NCBI GenBank assembly: GCA_016841745.1
Contig: JAENYO010000001.1
Span: forward strand, 246,799 to 310,798
Direction: 5' to 3'
Length of the DNA: 64,000 bases
Source: Acetomicrobium hydrogeniformans
Lineage (GTDB): Bacteria; Synergistota; Synergistia; Synergistales; JAFGMB01
Each line of letters begins with the position of its first letter. Position 1 is the first letter of the stretch. Shown one piece after another: positions 9,368 through 16,792 of this stretch. A program made the position numbers and the translations under genes. The notes beneath the pieces are model-generated. The model was not told the DNA's origin. It ran no database searches and worked only from the letters and a program-made list of their open reading frames with translations.

Positions 9368-10261
9368 TCAGATATAGTTGGCCATTATTTCATCTATATC
9401 TTTCTGAAGTCCTTTTTTCTCACCCTCTTCGAGATCCAACAGGGGTTTCCTCGTAAACATGGGCCGGCAGCCCCTGCATAAAAGGGCATGTTTAAAGTAA
9501 GCAAGATTCGCACCATTTTTTAAAAGGTTGGCAATCCGGTTTATAAGGATCTGCTGGGTATGAGCCCGTTCGTAGTCTCTGTCATGCATGGCCTTATAAA
9601 AATCCAGGAATATTTCCGGAAATACGTTGGCATTCCCGGAAACACTTCCCTTTGCACCATAAAGGATAGCTGACAAAAGGATGTTATCTGCCCCTATCAG
9701 AACATCAAAATCATCCGGTGTCTCATCGATGAGCTGGCTCAATCTGAATATATCTGGCATGCTGTTCTTTATACCTACAATATTTGTGATTTCAGCGAGA
9801 TTTGCAACTGTTCGGGGAAGAAGGTCGTTGGTGGAACACCCGGGAATGTTATACAGGTAAACAGGAAGATCTTCACTCACACTTCTTGCTATTTCAAGAT
9901 AATACTGTTCCATTTCCCGTTGGGTAACATGAAAATAAAAAGGAGTAACAGCTCCAATTCCTGCAACTCCAAGGCTTTCAGCATGCCGTGCAAGTTCACA
10001 GGTCTCCCTGGTCGAAGAAGAGCCTACATGAACAAAGACATTGCCTTTATCTGACACGTTATCTACAACAAGTTCTGTAATCCTTTTCCTTTCCTCCTTG
10101 TCCATCAGAAAGACTTCCCCAGTCGTTCCCAGAATATAAAAATTCTGAACCCCAGCTCTGATAAGAAAATCAAAGAGATCCCGAATGCCCAGCGGATCGA
10201 CTTCACCATTTCCATCAAAGGGAGTAATAACAGGTACTACAAGATCTTGCATCCTGACCAT
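9368..10261 (-). CDS. DapA/NanA-superfamily pyruvate aldolase, candidate KDO aldolase
   Basis: A 297-residue class I aldolase of the DHDPS/N-acetylneuraminate lyase superfamily. Visible landmarks: ITPFDGNGEVD (12-22), GTTGE (45-49), catalytic Tyr137 in YLYNIPG and the Schiff-base Lys165 in GIKNS. The positions equal those of E. coli NanA, although the GTTGE loop is DHDPS-like. Members split or join pyruvate and an aldehyde; family membership alone does not fix the sugar. Context does suggest one: the next genes isomerise D-arabinose and phosphorylate D-ribulose, and KDO cleavage gives pyruvate plus D-arabinose. DHDPS, KDG aldolase or sialate lyase remain possible. SD GTAGGAGG precedes the ATG; it heads its own operon, with a terminator upstream. 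Confidence 0.85.
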   Translation of the reverse strand: MVRMQDLVVPVITPFDGNGEVDPLGIRDLFDFLIRAGVQNFYILGTTGEVFLMDKEERKRITELVVDNVSDKGNVFVHVGSSSTRETCELARHAESLGVAGIGAVTPFYFHVTQREMEQYYLEIARSVSEDLPVYLYNIPGCSTNDLLPRTVANLAEITNIVGIKNSMPDIFRLSQLIDETPDDFDVLIGADNILLSAILYGAKGSVSGNANVFPEIFLDFYKAMHDRDYERAHTQQILINRIANLLKNGANLAYFKHALLCRGCRPMFTRKPLLDLEEGEKKGLQKDIDEIMANYI

Positions 10262-10387
10262 AGGACTATGCCTCCTACTCTTAATACTGTACCCCTTTAA
10301 TAGAATATATTATCACTAATTCACCTGGTTTTGGCATCAGGTAAGGAGATATCCTGCATAGATTTCAGATATTCAGAATTTTATGGG

Positions 10388-10420
10388 TAAAAAGATACCC
10401 CTGGAGAACCTCCAGGGGTA
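10388..10420 (-). terminator. Terminator after kdsB, separating the two sugar-acid operons
   Basis: An 11-bp perfect stem (TACCCCTGGAG / CTCCAGGGGTA) with a 3-nt loop, then TCTTTTTA on the minus strand. It ends the TRAP-kdsB transcript about 130 bp before the aldolase start. Confidence 0.9.
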
Positions 10421-10463
10421 AAATCAGTACTCCTTTGAATTGAGCAGCTATTTAAAAAACCCT

Positions 10464-11201
10464 TCAGACTCCCCTGTTTTGTATTATCCGTCTGGCTTCT
10501 TCAAGATCTTCCTGAGTATCTATGCTTAAAGCGTGATACTCATGTTTTGTTTCCACTACAAATATCCTGTAACCATGCTCCAGAACCTTCAACTGTTCCA
10601 GTGATTCTGTCATTGATAAGGGAGTATCCTCCAGAGCTATGTATTTTTTGAGGAAGTCCTTCGTATAACCATATATGCCAAGGTGTTCATATACCTTGAT
10701 AGCATCTGCCTTTCTGGGAAAAGGGATCATGGAACGGCTGAAGTAAAGGGCATTACCATGAATATCTGAAACAACCTTTACAACATTCTCGTTTGTAAAG
10801 GTTGTCGGGTCAGTCAGCTGATAACAGAGAGTAGCCATTGAGATCTCGGGGTTCTTTATCATAACTTCAAGAAGCTCATCGATCATAACGCCCCTTATGA
10901 ATGGTTCATCACCCTGGATATTGATAACCAGATCCACATCCATAGACTCAACTGCCTCGGCTATCCGTGAGGTACCATTGGGATGTTCCGGGGAGGTAAT
11001 TACAGCCCTTCCGCCAAAGCTCTGAACTTCTTCCACTATTCTTTCATCATCAGTTGCAACAATGACCTCATCGATCATTGAAGCACCCTGAACGGCTTCA
11101 TATACCCTTTGAACCATGGATTTTCCACAGATATCTTTCAATGGTTTACCTGGGAGCCGTGAGGAACCATATCTTGACGGAATAACTCCTATTGTTCTCA
11201 T
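10464..11201 (-). CDS. kdsB: CMP-KDO synthetase (3-deoxy-manno-octulosonate cytidylyltransferase)
   Basis: A 245-residue cytidylyltransferase making CMP-KDO from CTP and KDO for lipid A-core synthesis. Signatures: IPSRYGSSRLPGKPL (residues 7-21, nucleotide loop), VIVATDDERI, HPNGTSRIAEA, NIQGDEPF and YFSRSMIPFPR, then HLGIYGYTKDFL. These fit KdsB and not sialate-type NeuA (no PARGGSKGIPGKN). Unusually it is not beside LPS genes but is the last gene of a TRAP transporter operon, about 70 bp after dctM. The simplest reading is that the transporter imports KDO, or a close ulosonate, and KdsB uses part of it. Confidence 0.95.
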   Translation of the reverse strand: MRTIGVIPSRYGSSRLPGKPLKDICGKSMVQRVYEAVQGASMIDEVIVATDDERIVEEVQSFGGRAVITSPEHPNGTSRIAEAVESMDVDLVINIQGDEPFIRGVMIDELLEVMIKNPEISMATLCYQLTDPTTFTNENVVKVVSDIHGNALYFSRSMIPFPRKADAIKVYEHLGIYGYTKDFLKKYIALEDTPLSMTESLEQLKVLEHGYRIFVVETKHEYHALSIDTQEDLEEARRIIQNRGV

Positions 11202-11271
11202 TAGTACTCTATCCTCCTGCTTATTTCAATAATTGGGATAACAAGAAAATGGTCAAAACACTGTTAATGCA

Positions 11272-12564
11272 CTATGGCATATATCCAGCCATCTTGGGAA
11301 GAAACAAAATAATATCCGGAATATACGTACAAGTTAACAAGACAAAGATAAGAACACCAAGGAAGGGCCACATCTCCCTTATGATGCCTCCTAAAGGCAC
11401 CTTTGATAAGGCACTTACAATGAACAGGTTTTCCCCATAGGGTGGCGTCGATAGACCGATCATGGAATTAAGGACCGAAACAACTCCCAGATGTACCAGG
11501 TCAACCTCGAAAAATATAGCGATGGGAACAAGAATAGGCATGACGATAAGTTCTCCGACTATAGGATCCATAACACATCCAAGAAGAAGTAAAAGAACAT
11601 TTACGAACAGCAGAAAGGTATACTTGTTGGTTATTATTCCCGAGTTCATAACAAAATTAGTTAAAAGTGCAGGAAGCTGCTCACGGGAAACTATGTAGCT
11701 GAAAAGAAGAGCTCCAGCCACCATAGCAGAAACATAACCGGTACTGAGGGCAGCATCCTTAAAAATATGCACAAGTTTTCTAAACCCCAGTATGCGGTAG
11801 CCGAATACTGAAAGTATCAGAGCATAAAGAACTGTCACAGCAGCAGCCTCTGTAGGGGTAAAAACTCCGCCATAAATTCCCCAAAGGAGAATAACCGGGG
11901 TTAACAACGGGAAAAAAGCCTTGTAAAAGGACCTTCCAAGGGATTTGAGATGAAAGGGTTCCCCCGATGGATAGTTCCGTTTATGTGAAATATAAGCGAT
12001 ATAAACCATCATTGATATCCCGAGAAAAAGACCTGGAATTACGCCGCCAATAAACAGGTAACCCAGAGAGGCACCTGAGATCATGGAATATATAACCATA
12101 GGTATGCTGGGAGGTATGATCGGACCAATGGTCGCACTCGCAGATGTAACAGCACAGCTGAATTCGGGATCATATCCTGCATCGTTCATCGCCTTGATCT
12201 CAATTAAACCAAGTCCCGAAGCATCTGCAATTGCCGAACCTGTCATTCCTGAAAAGATTATGGAAACCAGCACGTTAACGTGTCCCAAACCACCCTTTCG
12301 GGAACCCATCATCCTGTTTGCAAAGTCAAAAAGACGCTCTGTTATAAGACTTTCATTCATTATCTTGGCCGCAAGAATAAAAAGAGGTACCGCAAGGAGA
12401 ACAAACTTTTTCTCGAACCCTATTACCATCTGATCCATGATAACGGCAGGACTTACTCCCGATAAAAGTATATAGATCATGGATGGAACAGATATTGAAA
12501 AAAGGATAGGATATCCAAAAATGAACATAATTATAAATGCAACGATCCATATTGTAATCAGCAT
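11272..12564 (-). CDS. dctM: TRAP transporter large permease (DctM family)
   Basis: A 430-residue inner-membrane protein with about 12-13 hydrophobic segments, the length usual for DctM. Family marks include PLFILAAKIMNES, GMTGSAIADASGLGLIEIKAM and ASATIGPIIPPSIPMVIYS. It is the transport subunit of a Na+-coupled TRAP system. It shares one base with the dctQ stop region (overlapping start/stop), indicating translational coupling. Substrate inferred from neighbours as KDO or a similar sugar acid. Confidence 0.93.
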   Translation of the reverse strand: MLITIWIVAFIIMFIFGYPILFSISVPSMIYILLSGVSPAVIMDQMVIGFEKKFVLLAVPLFILAAKIMNESLITERLFDFANRMMGSRKGGLGHVNVLVSIIFSGMTGSAIADASGLGLIEIKAMNDAGYDPEFSCAVTSASATIGPIIPPSIPMVIYSMISGASLGYLFIGGVIPGLFLGISMMVYIAYISHKRNYPSGEPFHLKSLGRSFYKAFFPLLTPVILLWGIYGGVFTPTEAAAVTVLYALILSVFGYRILGFRKLVHIFKDAALSTGYVSAMVAGALLFSYIVSREQLPALLTNFVMNSGIITNKYTFLLFVNVLLLLLGCVMDPIVGELIVMPILVPIAIFFEVDLVHLGVVSVLNSMIGLSTPPYGENLFIVSALSKVPLGGIIREMWPFLGVLIFVLLTCTYIPDIILFLPKMAGYMP

Positions 12565-13082
12565 TACCCATGATCTCCAGTTCTTTTTACATCCCCTGCA
12601 TGGTAAAGGGCCTTTACATCACCAACTATGAAACTGATATTATGAATTATTGTCAGGATAAGAAAAATGGGGAAAACCATGAACACATAGGTCCAGGGTA
12701 TTTTAAGGGCAACTGATTTTATCCTGTAATTGAAAAGAAGGTAATCCCAGTTAGGCCAGAATATAAGAATAAAAACGACAGTTGTAGTGGTATTGAAAAT
12801 AATATTTACTATCTTCTGCACTTTATAAGGCAATTTATCATAAATAATGTTAAACCTTACATGGTAGCCTTCTCTAACCCCCCATGCCGCCCCAAGGTAA
12901 AGGGTCCATATATAGGCATGGATCGAAAGTTCGAAGGGCCAGTCAAGGGAGATATTCAGGGCATACCTGTAGAAGACCTGTATCACAATGGCAGCAGCAC
13001 AGATCACCAGTGCCAGCATGGAAAGATATTCCTCAAGAAAAACAACAACAAACTCATATGTCTTTTTCAGATATCCCGCCAC
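12564..13082 (-). CDS. dctQ: TRAP transporter small permease (DctQ family)
   Basis: About 172 residues with four hydrophobic segments and the family motif region NISLDWPFELSIHAYIWTLYLGAAWGVREG. I choose the GTG at 13082 (protein M-AGYLKKTYEF) because AAAGGTG lies 8-9 bases upstream and this matches the family's N-terminus. The longer ATG reading from 13205 would run back through the hairpin that separates dctP and dctQ. Confidence 0.88.
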   Translation of the reverse strand: MAGYLKKTYEFVVVFLEEYLSMLALVICAAAIVIQVFYRYALNISLDWPFELSIHAYIWTLYLGAAWGVREGYHVRFNIIYDKLPYKVQKIVNIIFNTTTTVVFILIFWPNWDYLLFNYRIKSVALKIPWTYVFMVFPIFLILTIIHNISFIVGDVKALYHAGDVKRTGDHG

Positions 13083-13159
13083 TAATATCACACCTTTAGA
13101 ATAGATATTACATCCACTTCTGAATCTATTATAAGGAAAATACCCGACCATTATAAAGA

Positions 13160-13196
13160 AGTCAAAGGGCAAAAGATATTCTTCTGCCCTTTGACT
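13160..13196 (-). terminator. Intra-operon hairpin between dctP and dctQ
   Basis: A 12-bp perfect stem (AGTCAAAGGGCA / TGCCCTTTGACT) with a 13-nt loop. On the minus strand it is followed by TCTTTATAAT rather than a full T-run, so it probably acts as a leaky terminator or 3'-end stabiliser giving more binding protein than membrane subunits, a common arrangement for solute-binding proteins. Confidence 0.7.
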
Positions 13197-13227
13197 TGTA
13201 GCCAATATTGTACCAGATCAGGAAAAG

Positions 13228-14256
13228 TTATTGAGCTTCGTAGACATTTGCACTTTCGTTCTGAATTTTTTCGTATACTCCTTCTCCCCAGATCTTCTCA
13301 TTTTTCACGTAAACTTTCTTGGTGTTTTCCATGAAAGCAACCTTGTCAGGAATGATTATTTCCATCCCAAACTCGTTCTGGAATTGGGCAAGCAGTTTGG
13401 CTTCCTGCTCCAGTACAAGCTGATTGCAGAGATTTCTTCCAATGAGAAGAGCTTTCTTCATGTAAACCTTGTAATCCTCAGGCATACTGTTCCACAGCTT
13501 TTCATTGATGGTTGGATTGATAATGGTCATCTGATGATCGGTCAATACGATATAGTGGGTAACTTCATAGAACTTGCTGGAAAAGTCAGTAGGAAGGGGG
13601 TTATCCTGTCCATCGATAGTTCCGGTCTTCAGGGCCATGTAAACCTCGTTGAATCCAAGGGGAGTCGGCTGGGCACCAAGACCGCGCCCGACATCCATCC
13701 ATGCTTCTGAACCAGGCATCCTGAGTTTTACGCCCTTGAGATCTGCCGGTTTTTTTACCACACCAGCTTTCTTGGTGAGGTTCAGTTCTCTTGTTCCCAG
13801 GAACCATGTGTCAAGAACTACCATTCCTGATCTTTTCCTGAGCTCATCCCAGTACTCTTTGCCTATGGGGCCGTTTACAACTGCATAGAGATGATCCAGG
13901 CTTTTGAAAACATAGGCTGCTTCAAGAACTCCAATTTCGGGATAGGGAACGAGATCGGCATACCAGGAAGGAGACCCGTCACACATATCAATATCACCGC
14001 GCATGGTTCCAAGAACCTGGGTTTTCTGGTCTGCCAGCTGTCCAGAGTGATATATGGTAACCTTGATATTACCTCCGGTAAGCTCTTCGATAATCTCTGC
14101 AAATTTCATGAAACCCTTGGTCTGGGGCTCCATGGGGGTTGCGGCCGTAGAGAATTTCAGCTCATATTTCGGCATATCCGCACCAAATGCAGAACCCGCG
14201 ATGACAACAAACAGGCAGACTGTTACCAGTGCTATCAATAATTTACACTTTCTCAT
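13228..14256 (-). CDS. dctP: TRAP transporter solute-binding protein (DctP family)
   Basis: A 342-residue periplasmic binding protein. Signal peptide at residues 1-25 (LLIALVTVCLFVVIAGSAFGA). The mature part has the DctP core: HSGQLADQKTQVLGTMRGDIDM, then DLKGVKLRMPGSEAW, where the Arg is the conserved carboxylate-binding residue, and NEVYMALKTGTIDGQDNPL. The conserved Arg means a carboxylated ligand. It is the first gene of the dctPQM-kdsB operon. SD AAGAGGAGGAAT precedes the ATG. Ligand proposed, not shown: KDO. Confidence 0.93.
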   Translation of the reverse strand: MRKCKLLIALVTVCLFVVIAGSAFGADMPKYELKFSTAATPMEPQTKGFMKFAEIIEELTGGNIKVTIYHSGQLADQKTQVLGTMRGDIDMCDGSPSWYADLVPYPEIGVLEAAYVFKSLDHLYAVVNGPIGKEYWDELRKRSGMVVLDTWFLGTRELNLTKKAGVVKKPADLKGVKLRMPGSEAWMDVGRGLGAQPTPLGFNEVYMALKTGTIDGQDNPLPTDFSSKFYEVTHYIVLTDHQMTIINPTINEKLWNSMPEDYKVYMKKALLIGRNLCNQLVLEQEAKLLAQFQNEFGMEIIIPDKVAFMENTKKVYVKNEKIWGEGVYEKIQNESANVYEAQ

Positions 14257-14789
14257 TATCTATTCCTCCTCTTCTTTATGAAAAATGTGTAACACCTTTA
14301 GTAGGCTTCCAGAAACATAAGCCATAAAATTGGGTATGAAAACTATCACCTCCCGCTTCTACCACAAGTCAAGGTAGAATTATGATTTATGCTTCAAGAC
14401 CTCATTCTGAACATCTAAACAGAAACAGATACAATGAGCGTATCTTTTCATTCTCTAGCAGAAAACATTCAGCATGTTACCATCCTAACGCTAGAGATAA
14501 TTAACTTCAAGACTTAATAACGATACCAGATTTTTTAACTTTGTTAAAGGGAAAAATGGAATATAACTTAGAAGAGCAGGAAGTTCGGGGGGATTTGTTT
14601 ATGGTTGACTTCAAAAAGAATATAAGTTTCTCAGGCCTGAAATGAACTGCAGAGATCAACACCATAAGAGCTCTGACTCTCATAAACTGTAATGGTAGAT
14701 TCAATGTCTCTTATCTCCCGGGAATGGGCCCTTCTCCATTGACAGATTATTGCGTAGGGTTAATTCATGAAAAGAAATCCAGTTTATTC
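14257..14789. other. Gene-free region upstream of dctP and grx
   Basis: This holds the leader and promoter of the leftward TRAP-kdsB operon. A possible minus-strand promoter is TTGACT with TGATAG at 18-bp spacing near 14340-14370; the -10 is weak. No regulator gene and no convincing ORF: a 65-codon minus-strand frame at 14507-14704 has no SD and no protein-like pattern. Confidence 0.4.
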
Positions 14790-14818
14790 TTGACACCAGA
14801 CTTCACAGGGTGTAATAT
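14790..14818 (+). promoter_or_regulatory. Sigma-70 promoter of the glutaredoxin gene
   Basis: TTGACA (14790-14795), a 17-bp spacer and TAATAT (14813-14818), about 37 bp before the TTG start. The -10 lies inside the left arm of a perfect palindrome. Confidence 0.8.
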
Positions 14819-14840
14819 ACCCCTAATAGGTATATTACAC
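14810..14840. repeat. 12-bp perfect inverted repeat, probable operator of grx
   Basis: GTGTAATATACC and its exact complement GGTATATTACAC, separated by 7 bp, cover the -10 box and the transcription start. This is where a repressor would block RNA polymerase. The central TACC...GGTA resembles sites of the CsoR/CstR repressor family, but I cannot assign the regulator. The transcript may also form a hairpin just before the SD. Confidence 0.75.
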
Positions 14841-14854
14841 AAGGAGGGATTCTA

Positions 14855-15091
14855 TTGTCCATTAAAGTTTTTTCAACACCAACATGTCCCTGGTGCACAA
14901 AAGTCAAGGATTATCTCAAGAATAAAGGAATAGAGTTTGAACACATAGACATAAGTACTGACCGAAGCTCAGCCATGGAAATGGTTCGCAAAACAAAACA
15001 GATGGGTGTCCCTGTGACACAGATCGGTGAAGAGTTCGTTATAGGCTATGATCCTGAAAAAATAGATGCACTTCTGGCAGAGAACAACTGA
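14855..15091 (+). CDS. Glutaredoxin-like thiol redox protein
   Basis: A 78-residue thioredoxin-fold protein of the NrdH/Grx type. The redox motif is CPWC at residues 11-14 (STPTCPWCTKVKDYL), the cis-Pro loop is GVPVT (about 51-55) and the end is GYDPEKIDALL. The TTG start at 14855 is chosen because AAGGAGGG lies just upstream and the protein begins at the usual place. It is monocistronic, with promoter and operator upstream and a perfect terminator downstream. A reductant role for ribonucleotide reductase or for protein disulfides is possible. Confidence 0.9.
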   Translation: MSIKVFSTPTCPWCTKVKDYLKNKGIEFEHIDISTDRSSAMEMVRKTKQMGVPVTQIGEEFVIGYDPEKIDALLAENN

Positions 15092-15140
15092 TAAGTCAGT
15101 ACTATTGTTAATAGAATTTGAGGCATGAACCGGTTTAGAT

Positions 15141-15180
15141 GTAAAGAATAACTCCCCTGGCCAAGGGAGTTATTCTTTAC
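15141..15180. terminator. Bidirectional terminator after the glutaredoxin gene
   Basis: A 16-bp perfect stem (GTAAAGAATAACTCCC / GGGAGTTATTCTTTAC) with an 8-nt loop. Read either way the distal stem is A/T-rich; it can serve grx (+) and the leftward EamA gene (-). Confidence 0.8.
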
Positions 15181-15312
15181 TATTCATCTTTCATACCACA
15201 AAGATTCAAACGGATTACCTGCAGTAGTATCCCCGGACTAATCATTAAGACACCAGGAGGCAATACAGGCTGTTAATTTTCTGATCAGGAAACAGTTTCC
15301 TTGACGTTATCC

Positions 15313-16221
15313 CTATATTTTTTCCTCAAGGATCGATCCTTCAGGCGACCGCTCCATGGACAAGCTGACTATGCCCAACAGTACCAGTGTACCTCCGATC
15401 AAGGCTGCTCTTTCAGGGATCTCTGAAGAAATAAGCCATGCCCACATCATGGAAAAGGGTACCTCACACATTGTGGATATGGACGCCACATTTCCCGAAA
15501 CCCTTCGAAGAGCCAACATCAGAAGTCCAAACGGAACAAGAGATGTAGCAATTGCCAGATAAACAAGCACAAGCCAGCCTTGTAAAGGTACAGTAAGTAG
15601 TGAGGATAACTCACCTCGGATGAGAACCATTACCCAAAGCATTGTTGTGGCTAAAAGATACGTTTGCAAAAATGATCTAAAGGGAGCATCCCTGCCGGTA
15701 CCGTAATGCCCGTTGAGAATATAAAAGGAGTAGCCTACAGCACCTGCCATCGCTCCAGCCAGACCTGCAATGTCCAGAGTACCCATGTTTCTGGCTCCTC
15801 CAACAGCAACCCAGACGCCAGCAATTGCCAATGTGAAAGCCCCAATCTGCCAACGCGTAGGTTTATCCCTTTCAAGCAGCCATGAGCCAACCATTACCCA
15901 GCATGGTGCAGAATAGTAGATAACCATGGCAAGGCCGACGGAAATATGGAGGAAAGCTATGTTAAGCCCCAAAGCACTTATTATCATCCCGCAAGCTCCA
16001 AGGAGGAAGAGGGGTGATAGCTCTCTGCGGGAAGGTTTGATAACCTCTGGATGAAGCATAAAAGCTATCAACAGGATAACAGCACCGCTTAGAGTAAAGC
16101 GGACTATATTAACCTGCAGTATGCTAATGCCATAGCCGTCAGCCATCCGCATAAAGGGTCCAGAAGTACCCCATAAAAGGGCGGCCATCATCCCCAGTAA
16201 GATCCCGATAAATTGGTTCAC
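15313..16221 (-). CDS. EamA-family permease
   Basis: A 302-residue inner-membrane transporter with about ten hydrophobic segments in two EamA repeats. Typical parts are GMMAALLWGTSGPFMRMADG at the N-terminus, GLAMVIYYSAPCWVMVGSWLLERDKP at the end of repeat one, and GNVASISTMCEVPFSMMWAWLI in repeat two. It appears monocistronic. It is the second of three EamA proteins in the window; they share family features only. Substrate unknown. Confidence 0.88.
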   Translation of the reverse strand: MNQFIGILLGMMAALLWGTSGPFMRMADGYGISILQVNIVRFTLSGAVILLIAFMLHPEVIKPSRRELSPLFLLGACGMIISALGLNIAFLHISVGLAMVIYYSAPCWVMVGSWLLERDKPTRWQIGAFTLAIAGVWVAVGGARNMGTLDIAGLAGAMAGAVGYSFYILNGHYGTGRDAPFRSFLQTYLLATTMLWVMVLIRGELSSLLTVPLQGWLVLVYLAIATSLVPFGLLMLALRRVSGNVASISTMCEVPFSMMWAWLISSEIPERAALIGGTLVLLGIVSLSMERSPEGSILEEKI

Positions 16222-16501
16222 AAATTCACATCCCGTCCAGGCTCATGGTATAAAAAATAACCTCTTTAGTAAACATATCCCAAGGAACAATATCTTCATT
16301 GAACCTCCTGAGAAAGTATTTAGCCTTACCAGCAACCTGGCTCAGAAAAGTTCTCTCTTAATCCTGGAAACATCGAAATATGTCCGCAAGGGAAGACAAT
16401 TGCCCAATAAAAAAATTCCCTCCCATTATTTTGGAAAGGAATTTGAAAAACTCCATAAATGTCATTTTACTAGTTATTCTGTAAGGCCTTTTCAACATTC
16501 T
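16222..16501. other. Intergenic left flank of the element, with a relic hairpin
   Basis: No gene. At 16407-16444 an imperfect hairpin (ATTCC.../GGAAT) begins with a 17-base stretch, 16407-16423, identical to 36435-36451 just upstream of the integrase at the other end of the element. This may be a relic of the same tRNA-terminator/integrase leader, left by an earlier insertion or carried by homologous exchange. Confidence 0.5.
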
Positions 16502-16557
16502 AACTCGTGACCTGCGGTTCCGTAGACCGCCGCTCTATCCAGCTGAGCTACCGGCGC
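16502..16557 (-). pseudogene. Truncated tRNA-Arg(ACG) copy
   Basis: The first 56 of 77 nucleotides of the intact tRNA-Arg at 36561-36637. The 3' part, including most of the T arm and the acceptor strand with CCA, is replaced by unrelated sequence, so it cannot fold. Confidence 0.9.
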
Positions 16558-16567
16558 ACCTTAAAAA

Positions 16568-16649
16568 TGGCGGTGGGTGAGGGATTCGAACCCTCGAGGG
16601 AGGTTTGTGCCCCCCTACTCGCTTAGCAGGCGAGCGCCTTCGACCGGCT
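16568..16649 (-). pseudogene. Truncated tRNA-Ser(GCT) copy
   Basis: Matches the intact tRNA-Ser at 36648-36742 except that the first 13 nucleotides (5' acceptor strand and part of the D arm) are missing and replaced by element sequence. The promoter found upstream of the right-hand copy is also absent, so it should be silent. Confidence 0.9.
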
Positions 16650-16792
16650 GAAGTAATCACAGTGCAAATCTTCTGGGTTTCCCTTTCGTCTTTCCTTTGT
16701 TTGTTCTTTCAGGTCCTACGGACCTTGAAAGTTACATATAAGAAATAAAAGGAACCTGCAGTATCACTTGATAACGTGAATTTAACCAGAAA

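Larger units (their letters stand above)
16502..16649. repeat. Left boundary repeat of the element (148 bp, attL side)
   Basis: All 148 bases are identical, in the same orientation, to 36582-36729. The repeat covers most of tRNA-Arg and tRNA-Ser but lacks the 3' end of the former and the 5' end of the latter. Identity stops sharply on both sides, as expected for recombination endpoints. Confidence 0.95.

Noticed and set aside
5798-10261. L-fucose or L-arabinose catabolic operon, as the names fucI and araB suggest
   Set aside because: No fuculokinase, fuculose-phosphate aldolase, L-arabinose isomerase or ribulose-phosphate epimerase is present, and the upstream pyruvate-type aldolase fits neither pathway.
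9368-14256. Sialic acid uptake and degradation locus (TRAP plus NanA-like aldolase plus CMP-sugar synthetase)
   Set aside because: The cytidylyltransferase has KdsB, not NeuA, signatures, and NanE, NanK, NagA and NagB are absent.
14507-14704. 65-codon minus-strand ORF upstream of the glutaredoxin gene
   Set aside because: No ribosome-binding site, no protein-like pattern, and it lies in the regulatory region; likely chance.
16709-16731. Terminator for the rloB gene
   Set aside because: The hairpin CTTTCAGGTCC/GGACCTTGAAAG is present but no T-run follows in the minus direction; it may be part of the element end instead.
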